From Labrus mixtus (taxonomy: Eukaryota; Chordata; Actinopteri; Labriformes; Labridae), in contig NC_083614.1 in NCBI RefSeq assembly GCF_963584025.1, forward strand, positions 2,690,501-2,754,500: a DNA stretch of 64,000 nt. Direction: 5' to 3'. Under the pieces are notes generated by a model. That model saw nothing but the letters and a program-made list of their open reading frames with translations, had not been told where the DNA came from and did not search any database. The translations under genes and the position numbers were made by a program. This document shows, piece after piece, positions 11,620 to 24,030 of this stretch (position 1 is the stretch's first letter; each line of letters opens with the position of its first letter).

Positions 11620-12547
11620 TGATCTACAATCAGCTTGAAGGCTCTTGAATGCAGCATTGTGCTCACCTCCAGCCGTTCCAGCACCTGAGGAGGGAAACTA
11701 AAGGTCGTGTAGTCCCAGCCATCGGAGCTGTGACACATGTTGGTCAGTGTTCACACTGTGATCAATGAGGCCTGTTGACGAGGAAACACTGGCATAGCGT
11801 GGCACATTATCATATTGGAAGTAAATGGCCTATGCATTATATTGCAGTATGTAGCGCGTCCTAACCGCAGCCGCAGGTGTGTTGTTTTTTTGTTTTTTTT
11901 CTCCGTGTGTGTGCGTGACATCAGCGTCGGGGATCGAACTCAGCACCTAAAACAGGCTGGCCTACATCTGGACATGCTGTAGACTGGAGAGAGAAGGTGC
12001 AGACAAAGATGTTTGACTGAGCCTGTGCCAAGAATACCTCTACAAGTGTCCTTCTGCTCATATGTTTGAATGTAATCTGCATCATACTTAAAAGTTATAA
12101 ATATTGAAATCGTTATGTTTTTCTGTTCAGCAAGGTACACACACTAAATCAGCCGTCCTGGATCCGTCTCCCACATCCCAGAGATTCTGTCTATCAGTGT
12201 AATATGACAATCATCACAGTTTTAATTTAGAGGGAGTCAGAGTGAAGCTGGGAACATAAAGAGCCTCAACAGCAGGGTCATCACATTGATTGGATGGATG
12301 CAGACGTGTCATGTTTGTTCAGTGTGGCGCAGAGAAACCTCTGATTCCTTACAGACCTCCTCATGTCCTCTGGACGTAGCCAGCTCACATTTCTCTCTAA
12401 ATATAGGAAGTGAAAATTTACTTGAATGTATAACATTTTATATTCATTAACACTTGATTTAAAGTCATACTAAATTAAACATTAAATGTGTTGCTGACTC
12501 AATGTTCAAGCAGAAAGCTTTTATTGATTTGAGGTTTTTTATTTTTT

Positions 12548-12894
12548 TAAAGGAGCAGTATGTAACTCTGTCACTTTTCAAAAGCATTTCCAATATTGAT
12601 CCTAGTTTGAGCACGTTTCTGCTCGTGGAGCTTATTAGAAACATGCAGAGGCTTTTTAGATCGGGTACAATCACTTCTATCTGAACCACTGTCTTAAAAG
12701 CGCCTACCTTCTCTGGTCCAAACAAATCCAGAGCATTCAGAACCAGAATCTAAAGTTAGAAGGAGGACATACTGGCTGCTGCATTGTTGTCAGAGAAGCC
12801 AGCTCTTCAACATAGCATGTTTCCTTAATGATCATATAGTAAGATACCTTTATCATTTCACTCTCTACACATCTCACTGATTGGACCTTTACAT
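12548..12894 (+). mobile_element. Short DNA element with AAAGG ends
   Basis: The left end is AAAGGAGCAGTATGTAACTC. The right end is the complement of TAAAGGTCCAATCAGTGAG. An inverted, related copy lies at 41519-41733 and end fragments lie near 10880 and 33620. The ends show weak terminal complementarity (TAAAGG). The segment is non-coding and the family is unassigned. Confidence 0.55.
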
Positions 12895-13719
12895 TTTTGA
12901 AAACGGTAGACTTCTTTGCTAAATGTTCTGTATGAAAAACAACAGGAAGTAAATCTTAACCTGCATGTTGTGATAAGAGTTAATCAACCGGTCAAGTTAG
13001 AGTTATTTTATATGAACGTCTACATTATTGTGGAGACATGACAAAGGTGTAGTGTTGCCAGACTGTGGCCAGGGGACATGAGGCGGGACCTTACTGAGTC
13101 TTTGTTCATGTGACCCGACAGGTTGGGTCTCACTCTAACTGTTGTGTAGGACGCCCAGTGAGATGTTCAGGCTCCGGTTATTTCACAGTAGCATGCTGTT
13201 TAACTGAAAACATGTCTGCTTTTTTAAAGTGCATACTGTAATGCATTGTGTCCTCAGTTCACTTAGACATCTCCTCGTTTCTCACTCATAGAGGCGTGGA
13301 GAACATACAGTATACAAACACCTGCAGGTCATGTTTATGTCTGACACATGGAGGGTAACGGCATCATATCAGACAGCAGTGTATTGAATCTCTCATGGAC
13401 CGGCTTGGTGGCATCAGGGTTTGACTGTCTCCAGAGTCTTTATAGCCAGGAGACTCAAACATGCAGACATTCTCCTCCTGCATGTGACAAAGACTTTTAA
13501 TGTGTTTCTGCATATTACTGTGAGCACATCTTATACTCAACCTGCAGATATTTATGTGATGATCAACTCTCTGATTTCATTTCAAATAAAGAGCAGACGG
13601 TCGATCAAGGTGGCTTCATCCAAGATTATCAAACAAACCCTTTAAACCCCCGGGGTCAGACTTCATGACATCAGCCGGATAATGTCTCAAAGAAATAAGA
13701 CATTATTGATGAGAATCAG

Positions 13720-14461
13720 CTTAACTGCCAATTTCTACAAAGTAGCAAGCGCTGAGGGCCATCTCCGGAGTGTGCCTGCAGCGCCACTCAACCCTGCTCG
13801 CTGTAAGAATGCGTCAAGCTGGGTAAGTAAGTAAAACGCAACATACAGACTCCTGATCGTATGTTTAGTCACTTTATCAACATGACATCAAAACAGAAAG
13901 AACAACAAATCATCCTCTGAGAGACAAAGACACATGTTGTTAGCACCTTTTTCTCTTTATTCCCGTGTGATCTTGTAGTTCTCCTGTGATCTTGTAGTTC
14001 TCCTGTGATCTTGTAGTTCTCCTGAGTTCTTGTAGTTCTCCTGTGATCTTGTAGTTCTCCTGTGATCTTGTAGTTCTCCTGTGATCTTGTAGTTCTCCTG
14101 TGATCTTGTAGTTCTCCTGAGTTCTTGTAGTTCTCCTGAGATCTTGTAGTTCTCCTGAGATCTTGTAGTTCTCCTGAGATCTTGGAGTTCTCCTGAGATC
14201 TCAAAGTTCTCCTGTGATCTTGTAGTTCTCCTGTGATCTCGTAGTTCTCCTGAGATCTCGGAGTTCTCCTGTGATCTTGTAGTTCTCCTGAGATCTCGTA
14301 GTTCTCCTGAGATTTCGGAGTTCTCCTGTGATCTTGTAGTTCTCCTGAGATGTGTGTTCAGCTGCTCATGGCTGCGCTCAGGCTCCAGAATCAGACCCCC
14401 TGGGGCAGGGCGTGCGCTGAAGGAACGCAGTGCACACTGATTGGAAATTGGCAGTAAGGTA
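13720..14461. mobile_element. Possible DNA element with inverted ends enclosing a minisatellite
   Basis: CTTAACTGCCAATTTCTAC at 13720 is nearly the inverse complement of the segment ending at 14461 (GGAAATTGGCAGTAAGGTA). The inverted ends are about 14 bp with one indel. A 19-bp tandem array fills much of the interior. No convincing target duplication was seen, so element status is tentative. Confidence 0.4.
13968..14350. repeat. 19-bp minisatellite, about 20 copies
   Basis: The unit is CTTGTAGTTCTCCTGTGAT with common variants (GAGTT for TGATC, CTCGGAG for CTTGTAG). Since 19 is not a multiple of 3, the repeated open frame at 13869-14204 on the minus strand cycles through all three phases and is not taken as a gene. 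Confidence 0.95.
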
Positions 14462-15279
14462 AATCTAATTTGATCCTGTGTTACTTGTTACTGGTATGCT
14501 TTTTCCCTTATCACGACACAGAGACTAGATCTTCAGAGTTTCTTTGGCGTCCTCACTCAGTGAAGAAGGAAACTGAGAGAAAGATGTAAACAATGGATCA
14601 GATAAACTTACTAAACATGCTTATATAGTTTCAACAGATGTTTGTAAGAACAGCAGGATGAATGTTTAGGGTTCTGCTCAGTGACGATGTATTCTAACAT
14701 ACATTTGATCTGTGAAGAAACTTAATATTTGACCTTTGAACCGGCTTACACTGCACATAGGTAAGTTAAGCCACACTTGAAAATCGAGGTCCCGTGCTGG
14801 TTGGATCATATCGAGTCATTTGCTGCCTTATGTGTACTTTTTGATTTCATGTGTGTATGGAAAGTAACCTTCTCTGAAGCTCTTCTTTTAAGTCACTGAT
14901 CCTTCTTATTGTGATTTGTCTGAAAGCTTCTTCATGATTGTTTGTGTCTCAGTCGAACACCAAAGCACCCCTCACTCGCCTCCTTCAGCCCCGTGAAAGG
15001 CTGCTATCTCAGGCCCCCAGACGTCACTCACCGTCAGTGTTATTCACACATGATGGACTCAGCTTTATCGATCTATATCACATTATTTAAGTTTGGTTGT
15101 AAAAGTCTGTGAGAGTATTTTTGTTTTGCTTTATATACAATGACCTGCATAGTTTGTGCTCGCCTCACTGCAGTGTTTGTTGACTTGATGCTGGTCAGGT
15201 TCTCATGCCAAAGTATTTGTATATATTTATTGTTGGCCTTGCACAGGAGCTCATTGATAAATAAAGACTTAATGATGCT

Positions 15280-15663
15280 GCAACTTGTCTGTCATTTTTT
15301 AATGAGGTCTTCCGGCATGCACTGTCAAACCCCCGCAGATGATCCAAAACGCAACTGCAGGACTTCAACCTTCCTAAAAGAGCACATGTCACTCCACTGT
15401 TCATCTCCTTGCACTGACTGCTCGTATCAAATGTAAGTTGCTCGCTTACAAAAAACAGCCACAGAAATGGCTCGTCCTTACCTAAACTCATCCAGGTATA
15501 CACTCCCTCCTTCACAACAGGGTCCTAAGTCTCTGACTAGACTCTTCTCCTCTGTCGCCCCCCGGTGGTGGAATGAACTTCCAAACTCCATTCGATCTGC
15601 AGAGTCCCTCTGCACCTTTAAGAAAAAGCTAAAGACCCAGCTCTTTATGAATACCTACTAACT
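15280..15663 (+). pseudogene. LINE reverse-transcriptase C-terminal remnant
   Basis: The segment 15467-15661 encodes a recognisable end of an L2/CR1/Rex1-type LINE ORF: SRYTLPPSQQGPKSLTRLFS, then APRWWNELPNSIRSAESL and FKKKLKTQLF. Upstream in another frame is MIQNATAGLQPS, which belongs to the same protein, so there are frameshifts and stops between. This is a dead, 5'-truncated copy. Confidence 0.75.
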
Positions 15664-16529
15664 TAATGATGAGGATGATGACATTTAGGATGGTATTGAT
15701 ACTGATTAGAACTCTCAATAAGAGCTGTAGATGATGTTGATGAATATATATTAACTTTGTTAACACTGTTTTGATGTTATGAACAATATGCGTTATCCAT
15801 ATTTAGGCGTGTAGCTGACCTGATTGACATGTTCTGCAGTGAACATGGCGGCTTTTTTAAAAGTGTTAAAAGGAACATGCTTTTTTGTTTCATCGCTTTG
15901 TTCTGTCTGAGGTCCAAACTGCGCAATCTTTCATAAAACAAATCTTTTTGGTTGAAACATTTTCAGAAATTTGGGTCGCGATTTCTTATTCCTGAGGCTA
16001 GACCAGTTTACAACCACTGACTTAGAACTTAGAAGACTACTCACCATTTTAGTATTTCTCATCACTTAGCTTCATGGATTGATAAAAGTTTGTGAACTAT
16101 TTCTCTGGATTTTTCACTCCTTACATCCACTCCCCCCGTGGTCTATAAATAGCAGTTCAGTTAACCTTGAAGTAAAAATCTCCAAAAGCTTGTGAGTAAA
16201 AGTGGTCCTGACTTTGTCCTGACAACGTGGAAACATTCCTTTAGGAGATTAATTCTTACTACACAGCGCTGCCCCCAACTCAGCCTTTTATCTGATCCTC
16301 AGTTTCGTATAAAATCCCTTTAATATGGAATCCAGACTTTGTTCTCAACTGTTCAGGAGAAGAGGTCACAGAGAGGTCACAGGTCAATGCTGCTCTCTGT
16401 GTGTGATGCTGAACAGTGAGACCAAATAAAGATACTATAAAGGAGATTTACCCATACTATTTTTATGCCCCCCCCCTCCCTATTTCTCACACACACACAA
16501 TCATGGTTGAGCTGGCTACAGCCTTTCTC

Positions 16530-16531
<2 letters not shown>

Positions 16532-16563
<32 letters not shown>

Positions 16564-16572
16564 GGGGGGGGG
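16532..16572. repeat. (GT)n-(G)n simple repeat
   Basis: About 14 GT dinucleotides followed directly by 12 G. The G-run could contribute to quadruplex structure. Short frames crossing it are repeat products. Confidence 0.95.
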
Positions 16573-16597
16573 TCTGTGTAGAGTATGAAACGAGGGG

Positions 16598-17110
16598 CGA
16601 CCTCCGGTGTTGAAAAAACGAAGACAAGCCCATGCTGAAGTGTAAAATCCTGCAGTTCCTGGAGTGTCCACTAGAGGCTGGCTGCAGAAGCACAGGAAGT
16701 CACATACACACCCATTCTAAAAAGTCTGTTTTTACAGCAGAGATTAACATGTTTACAGTCTGGTTCAAAAAAACAAATAGGTGTGATTAGCTCATGTCTC
16801 AATGGACACACACTGTACGGGGGGTGAATATTTTGATGACTCATCAGTTTTGATTTGATGAAGGATAAGAGTTATTCACAATAAGGCGTGTAGCTGACCT
16901 GATTGACAGGTGGGCGTGGTGTAACGGTTTGTCAGGAGGTTTAAAACCCGCCTCAGCTCCAGCTCTCAGCCTGTCGTTAGGTTGACTGAAAGTTAGACTG
17001 AGACAGCATTTCCAGCATGGAGACCGCCATCGATGGGACTCCAGCGCCCCCTGCAGGAACAGACGGGGGGACGTCACTCAGGCTTTGTCAGTTAATATTT
17101 ACAGTCTGTG
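16598..17110 (+). mobile_element. ~510-bp miniature element, near full length
   Basis: It starts near ACCTCCGGTGTTG and ends AATATTTACAGTCTGTG. All internal family blocks are in order: CTGCAGTTCCTGGAGTGTCC, TTAACATGTTTACAG, GATGAAGGATAAGAG, GGTTTGTCAGGAGG and ATGGAGACCGCCATCGATGG. The first ~14 bases of the family's left end are not conserved here. It has no coding capacity. Confidence 0.8.
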
Positions 17111-18140
17111 GTCTTTGCCTCACATGGCTGAAGAGTCAGTCTTGTTGGGATCCAAACTGTTCACACACAAATAAGTCTTATATGTTTGCCCCTTGCATTA
17201 AAATATAATCTTGATTTTGTCTGGTGAGAAGATGCTAACTGTTAGCAGAGATCTGCAGCTTTATGGTAGCAATGGATGAGTTAAAGCACATGAACAGTAA
17301 CAGACGTGGGTGATTAGTTCTTTTAAGGATGTTCCCCTTTACAAAAAAAAATAGAAAACCAATCTTGCATGAACATCCCGCATTACTCCATGACAACATT
17401 GATTTGTATTCTGTGTTTTTGCATGACTGCTCTTAGGCTGTTGGTATGAAGACCAACCCTGTCACAAGCAGCAAATTAACTTGATTCAATATGCACCTTA
17501 AATTATCGAGCTGCTGCTGCTACAGGCAATATAAGCCCTCGGTCAGTAACTCTAACTGATCTCACTACTGAGGAGAAGGAAGTGAAAAGGGAGTTAGAGC
17601 TCACTTTGGGCTCCACCCTCCCTCACTGGATCCTCACTGACCAGAGAGAGGGACTTTGTCCTCCCGGTTAGCCCTCTGGTGGGACATCAAGGCAAACTTA
17701 TCAGCACTTACTTTTCAGAGAGGAAATCAATCAACACAAGTGTTACAAGAGTTCCCTTTTTGAGTCCACTTGATGTAGACCAGTAGTCACCTTGCTTTCT
17801 GTGTCTGCAGCGTAAGAAAAGCAGGGTGTTTAGGGGTTAACTTTTGTCTGTGGTTTCTCTGCTTGTTTTTTCAGATATGTTAAACATCATGTCTGATGTA
17901 GCATGAGCTGCAGAGGGGTCCAAATGCAAGCGATGACATGTTTTATAGGATTTTTTTATCCAACAACAACAAACAAATGTTCAAAATGTGACAGCACACT
18001 TATAGCATCATGATGCAGTCTTCATCCTCTCTGCAGAGAGTGTGTGATGACAAACAGCCTCGCTGTGGACAGAAGGAGCAGGTGGCCACTATTAAAAGAG
18101 GATCCTTGACCTGGACGTGTTCTCAGGCTGTGTGTTTGAA

Positions 18141-18153
18141 GGGGGGGGGGGGG
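18141..18153. repeat. Poly-G tract
   Basis: Thirteen consecutive G on the + strand. Two further homopolymer tracts, C at 18497-18510 and G at 18608-18627, follow within 500 bases. Confidence 0.9.
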
Positions 18154-18496
18154 TCACTGGGTGAGTGCACACAAACAGAAGCCCCTCTCTACTATGTAGG
18201 TGGCCTGGAGATGACAACATGGTAATGGTGAGGACGAGGAGGGACAGCGTTCACATACCAGCTAACAATGGCCGGCCCGTCTCCTGTTACACAAGACGCT
18301 CGGTCTCTTTCGCTCTCCTTTCATGTGCGCAACCTGACCCAGGCCAGTCGTCCCAGACCAGCGTTTTGTTTTAATTAATCCTGGTCCTGGAGGCAGGCCG
18401 AGCCTCATTCTGGGGCAGAGTGTGGCTGTACAGGCTCCGGTTGCTCTCTCCTTTATTCCCACTGACAGTGCATGTGCACCGGGTAAGGCCACGGCA

Positions 18497-18510
18497 CCCC
18501 CCCCCCCCCC
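18497..18510. repeat. Poly-C tract
   Basis: Fourteen consecutive C on the + strand, of opposite polarity to the G tracts on either side. Confidence 0.9.
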
Positions 18511-18607
18511 TCTGTGAAAACCTGCACAGCACTCTACAGAGGTACATGTGGGGGCTCCTGCAGACAGAATCCATGCATCAGTCTTTACCTGTCATAGAAA
18601 TCATCTC

Positions 18608-18627
18608 GGGGGGGGGGGGGGGGGGGG
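18608..18627. repeat. Poly-G tract of 20
   Basis: Twenty consecutive G as written. Homopolymers of this length are prone to sequencing error, so the exact count is doubtful. Confidence 0.85.
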
Positions 18628-19258
18628 TACTGAGGTGAACACCAGAGGAACCCTGACTTCTATATAATTCACTCTCCAGTCAAAGTGTTGATGCAGCACA
18701 GTCTCCTCACTCCACATTTCTCTGTTTGAACCTCCTGATTGGTTTATTGTGTGGAGTTGGTATTTGCTCTCCTGTGTTTGATTAGTTTGATTTGTAATTC
18801 GATTAAATCGTGACTCTGACATCATCAAGGAAACCTGGTATGCCTGTCATGAAATCAACATCTACAAAGCATGAGTTCCAGTCGGAGAGAGACACAGAGA
18901 TGTGAAACAGATCATACCAACCACCTGGCCCTTCACTGACGCTCAACTTCAAAGACTGTTGTGAGGCTTCGGTTTGTTTTCAGTGTTTCACAAGCGCTCA
19001 CATTTTGTACACAGAGCATCAAAAAGGAAACAGAATCACGTCTATGACGTTTGGCCAGCAGATTAACATACTTCTGACTCCAGCTCCTAAACCGCCTTGT
19101 GACGCCTGGACATTTTGGTTAGTCCAACAGGTGTTTATTTCATGACCCCCCCAACAGTGCTTGACCTGGTTTAAATAAGTTTATAAAGCAGAAAAGTTGT
19201 TATTACAGTTGTTGTTGTTGCTGTTGTTGATTGTGGTGTTTGTCATTGTTGAAATGTT

Positions 19259-19385
19259 TTTTTTAAGTTTATATTTTGGGGCTTTTTGTGTGTTTATTGT
19301 AGAGACAGGACAGTGAAGAGTCAGAAATCAGGGACAGAGAGAGAGTGGGGTACGACATGCAGGAATTCTTCCTTACATGCACTCT
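19259..19385 (-). mobile_element. SINE 3' part (minus orientation)
   Basis: It carries the same A/T-rich tail followed by GAGACAGGACAGTGAAGAGTC, AGAAATCAGGGA and ACATGCAGG as the SINE near 49080-49175. The tRNA head is missing. Confidence 0.55.
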
Positions 19386-19429
19386 GTGAGTAGTTATACA
19401 CACTAAGATGTTTTGTCATAGTCCACTGC

Positions 19430-19663
19430 ACAGCTCCTACATTGCACCTTTTGTACATTTTGTGTTTTTTATTTTTTATATTTTACATTTTTAAATTCTA
19501 TTTTATATATTGTAATATCTTCTTATTCTGTATTATTTAAGTTGTTGCTAGTTCTGCTTTATTTCCTTGTTAATTGTTTAGCACCAATACACCAAGTCAA
19601 ACTCCTTTTATGTGTAAATGTACTTGGCAATAAACCCTGATTCTGATTCTGATTCTGATTCTG
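19430..19663 (+). mobile_element. LINE 3' tail ending in (GATTCT)n
   Basis: An A/T-rich untranslated tail with GTACTTGGCAATAAACCCTG is followed by four GATTCT units. A short tandem repeat at the very 3' end is typical of CR1/L2-group LINEs. No reverse-transcriptase frame remains. Confidence 0.6.
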
Positions 19664-20877
19664 AAAGGAGACTCAGGTTGGACTCGCTGGGCTCCCTGCT
19701 TGGAGGACTACAGCCTTTGTTCATTGTTACTTTGCTCAACCAAATATCTCATCCCTATTCAACTTTTGAACAAAGCTTGATTGACTACAATTTGAACTTG
19801 AGAGAATGGATGGATAGTAGAAAACATTGTGTGAAGTTCCTTCAGTCGACAAGAGCTTTAAAATGTCATGTAAGCTTCTCCAGTTCTGCAAGATGGTCTT
19901 TTGATGGCACAACATGCAGCATCCTTTAATGAGCGCAACGATGTAAGCCTAGGTCAGACGTCTTGACCACAGGCTGCATGCTGCCCCCCAGCGGGACCAC
20001 CCAGGAGAACAGTGACCCCAGTACACTGAGCAGACCCCAGGGGGCCAATGGAGTCTTTGACACCAGATTGGCTTGAAGAAAAGCACTAAGGTATCAGGTC
20101 CTACAGAGCTACTGTGAGACTACTGGATAGCAGGAGCAGGGTCTCTCTGAGATCCTGGGAGGTTAGGCATGAGTGGTAGCGGGCCCTGACCTCAGGCTGT
20201 GCGCTGATTGCAGGGTAATGTTCAGCTTCCAGGCGCATGCTGATGATCAGGGATCTGCTTTTGTCTGTACCTGCCCGCTCGCTAACATCACCTGCCAGTT
20301 GTAATTGTCCATGACTGAAGAAGCATGTGAGGTTTGGCAGTCGGCAGTGTGTTGCTCTTGGTTCTGAAGTCACTTGTAAGTAGCAGCTTACAAGCACAAG
20401 TACAACAAATACCTCTTTTTGCGTTTTGATAGGAGGTCAGAAACCTCTCCTGAGATCCCATTTCCTCCACATTATTCATCCTACACTAAGACTCTGTTTG
20501 TGCAGCTGATAACCACACACCTGAAAATACATCACACTGACAGGGGCTAAATGGAGTTTAAATGACGAGTGAAATAAAATTATTTCAGCCATCAATTCCT
20601 CTGTGAAGGGTTAAGCCATCATTCTGCAAGCAAGGAAAAGTTAATGACATCCTTTGGGAGGTATTGAGGAGAGGACTGATGATGTAGTGCTCTGTGTTAC
20701 GGGGCAGATTTATGGGGAAATAATTAGGTGCAGCCGGTCGGACTCGGTGAGAAACGAGGCTGTGTAGATAAACAGAGACGACTCATTGAAGGTATAAATC
20801 ATCACACGCTGATTTAGGACTCTTTATAGTCGGTGTGTTCTCCGACTGAGGAAAGGTTTTAATGTAGTAACTCTGAG

Positions 20878-21812
20878 ACCGAGACCAAGACCAAGACATG
20901 CCAGAGACCAGAGTGCTTTGAGACCGAGACCAAGAACAAGACATGCCAGAGACCAGAGTGCTTTGAGACCGAGACCAAGACCAAGACATGCCAGAGACCA
21001 GAGTGCTTTGAGACCGAGACCAAGAACAAGACATGCCAGAGACCAGAGTACTCTGAGACCGAGACCAAGACGTGCCAGAGACCAGAGTGCTCTGAGACCG
21101 AGACCAAGACATGCCAGAGACCAGAGTACTCTGAGACCGAGACCAAGACGTGCCAGAGACCAGAGTGCTCTGAGACCGAGACCAAGACGTGCCAGAGACC
21201 AGAGTGCTCTGAGACCGAGACCAAGACGTGCCAGAGACCAGAGTGCTCTGAGACCGAGACCAAGACGTGCCAGAGACCAGAGTGCTCTGAGACCGAGACC
21301 AAGACGTGCCAGAGACCAGAGTGCTCTGAGACCGAGACCAAGACATGCCAGAGACCAGAGTGCTATGAGACCAAGAACAAGACATGCCAGAGACCAGAGT
21401 GCTCTGAGACCAAGAACAGGACATGCCAGAGACCAGAGTGCTCTGAGACCAAGAACAGGACATGCCAGAGACCAGAGTGCTCTGAGACCAAGAACAAGAC
21501 ATGCCAGAGACCAGAGTGCTCTGAGACCAAGAACAAGACATGCCAGAGACCAGAGTGCTCTGAGACCGAGACCAAGAACAAGACATGCCAGAGACCAGAG
21601 TGCTCTGACACCGAGTCCAAGACATGCCAGAGACCAGAGTACTCTGAGACCGAGACCAAGACATGCCAGAGACCAGAGTGCTCTGAGACCGAGACCAAGA
21701 CGTGCCAGAGACCAGAGTGCTCTGAGACCGAGACCAAGACGTGCCAGAGACCAGAGTACTCTGAGACCAAGAACAGGACATGCCAGAGACCAGAGTGCTC
21801 TGAGACCGAGAC
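20878..21812. repeat. 39-bp minisatellite (with 45-bp variants), about 23 copies
   Basis: The basic unit of 39 bases consists of GAGACC hexamers, AAGAC, then GTGCCAGAGACC and AGAGTGCTCT. Some units carry an extra AAGAAC-type hexamer (45 bases) or a substituted hexamer. Every unit length is a multiple of three, so several frames on both strands stay open for about 150-340 codons with a 13- or 15-residue period. No start context, flanking exon or known protein was found, so no gene is called. Confidence 0.97.
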
Positions 21813-21848
21813 CATAAATATCAACGTAAATCTTCATGAGGTTGAACA

Positions 21849-21876
21849 TAATATATATATATATATATTATATTTT
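21849..21876. repeat. (AT)n microsatellite
   Basis: A short run of AT dinucleotides just past the 39-bp minisatellite. Confidence 0.85.
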
Positions 21877-22865
21877 TTGCATTTAACTTAATGTGACAGC
21901 AACACCACAAAGTCCAAATAATCTCAAATCTTAACGAGTTCCTTCCTCTAACTTACATTTAGTGACATGACGGCAGATGTTTCATTTCTAAAATCAGATA
22001 AAGATCAGATTAATTAATAAAACAGGATTCTGCAGACATCTCCGTCCCTGTGCACGCACACACTCTCACACACACACACACACACACACACCTCCTCTCC
22101 TCCTGTCGTCTCCTTCACCTCCTGCTTGTGTTCAGGTCACTCACTTAGACTGTGACACCGGGAAGGATGCAACTGAAACCAGAGCAAAGAATCAAACTAC
22201 AAATGACTTAAAGTTATTAATCAAACAGTGTTGTAGTGATCCAGCTGCTTGACCACAGTAATACGAGTGTTTGATGGTTTAGCAGGTGGCCTGTGCTGTC
22301 TCCCCGGGTCTGTTCAGGATGGACTCTTTGTGTGGGTTTGGCAGGCTGAGAATGAGACCCCATGCTGGGGGGGCAATGGCCTGGACGTGTGCAGGGCTGA
22401 GGCCTCTCTGCTGGTGCAGCTCAGGAATGGTTTCTTAGAGAGCAGAGGTCGAGGATGTCAGCAGCCATGAAGGATCAGCCAGGACTGTGGATGAGGGCCT
22501 CAGCCGTCTACAGCTAAGGCTGATATCATCCCGATCGTGTGTGTGTGTGTGAGTGAGTGTGTTTCAAAGAACAGTCATTATAATGTGAAGAACAAACAAA
22601 CTGAAGCCCATTTTAAAAAGAGGAGCACTTAATACTTCCCAACACTGTCATGGAGCGGTGCATGTGTCCTCAGAAGTCTGCACTCATTTGGGTTTAGCTG
22701 ATGTGTGAACCAAGCAGGTAAAGGTCTGCAGTGCTGCCTGTGAGCGAGGGTGCAGGGTGTTAATGGTGTTCACATTTAGCCTTTTTAGTTGTTGCTGCTG
22801 TCAATTCTTTACTTCTTGCCTCATTTGCTTGGAGAATGTTTTCTACTCTTCCATTAGTAAAGTAC

Positions 22866-23530
22866 ACACCTACACATTCACACACTGATGGTAGAGGCTG
22901 CTGAGTAAAGAGTCCATCAGTATTAACTCATCCATTCATACACATTCACACACTGATGGTAGAGGCTGCTGAGTAAAGAGTCCATCAGTATTAACTCATC
23001 CATTCACACACTGATGGTAGAGGCTGCTGAGTAAAGAGTCCATCAGTATTAACTCATCCATTCATACGCATTCACACACTGATGGTAGAGGCTGCTGAGT
23101 AAAGAGTCCATCAGTATTAACTCATCCATTCATACACATTCACACACTGATGGTAGAGGCTGCTGAGTAAAGAGTCCATCAGTATTAACTCATCCATTCA
23201 CACACATTCACACACTGATGGTAGAGGCTGCTGAGTAAAGAGTCCATCAGTATTAACTCATCCATTCATACACTGATGGTAGAGGCTGCTGAGTAAAGAG
23301 TCCATCAGTATCAAATCATACATTCATACACATTCACACACTGATGGTAGAGGCTGCTGAGTAAAGAGTCCATCAGTATTAACTCATCCATTCATACACA
23401 TTCATACACGTCGCTGAAGAAGCAGCGGGAGCAACTTGTGGTTGAGCGATTGCAGGAGCTGGGGATTGAACCCTCGACCTTCCTGTCGAGAGACGACGAC
23501 TCTACCACCTGAGCCACAGTGTTCCTCGCT
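22866..23530 (-). mobile_element. SINE with internal 68-bp VNTR, copy A (about 8 units)
   Basis: On the minus strand it begins at about 23530 with a tRNA-like head: GTGGCTCAGGTGGTAGAGTC as A-box region and GGGTTCAATCCCC as B box. It continues through the SINE body (AAGTTGCTCCCGCTGCTTC) into about eight tandem copies of a 68-bp unit. It ends in a short tail (GTGTAGGTGTG). The unit carries ACTGATGG and CCATCAGT as inverted arms. Copies B (25861-28228) and C (46893-48626) have the same architecture. Confidence 0.85.
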
Positions 23531-23774
23531 CCCAAGAGCCCCTTACAGAGTTGTAATTATACATTATATGATCCACCATAATACTTCATGTTCACATTAC
23601 AGAACTTTCTCTTGTATGGACCTTGATTCTGATTCGCTATATGATCATAACATGTTTACATGCTGCCAGATATCCTGGATTTGAGGTTTAAAATCTGGTC
23701 TGATTTCAACACTCATTTCCTGTATCTGGTTTTGTCTGGAAATAAAAAGTGTGTCCTTGAAAAGAGTTCAGCTG

Positions 23775-24030
23775 CAGATTTTCTCTTCAGAATGAACTCA
23801 ACACTTTGAAAGTTGTTCAACGATGCCTTCTGTCTTATGGGCCTCTCACTGCTCAGAAGCTATCTCTCCTCTTTTTGGTGAAGAAAGAAGAGCCTTCTTT
23901 CACACCGTGGTTAACTGAGTTTATAGAAACACTTCACATAGAGAGATTGAGATTTATTCTTTCAAACAAACTTGAGACATTTGAAAAGATTTGGCAGCCA
24001 TTGATGTCCTTTTTGCAGAGCTGAAATAAT
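23775..24030 (+). pseudogene. L1-like LINE ORF2 C-terminal remnant
   Basis: The frame at 23806-24024 encodes LLFLVKKEEPSFTPWLTEFI, then HIERLRFILSNKLETFEKIW and QPLMSFL. This order (catalytic-domain tail, 'E..R...' and 'F...W.P') matches the C-terminus of L1/Tx1-group ORF2 proteins. Nothing upstream of it is retained. Confidence 0.6.

Noticed and set aside
20783..21849. Long repetitive open frames of up to 341 codons on both strands
   Set aside because: They arise because the 39/45-bp tandem units are multiples of three. Several frames are open at once and there is no homologous protein or splice context.
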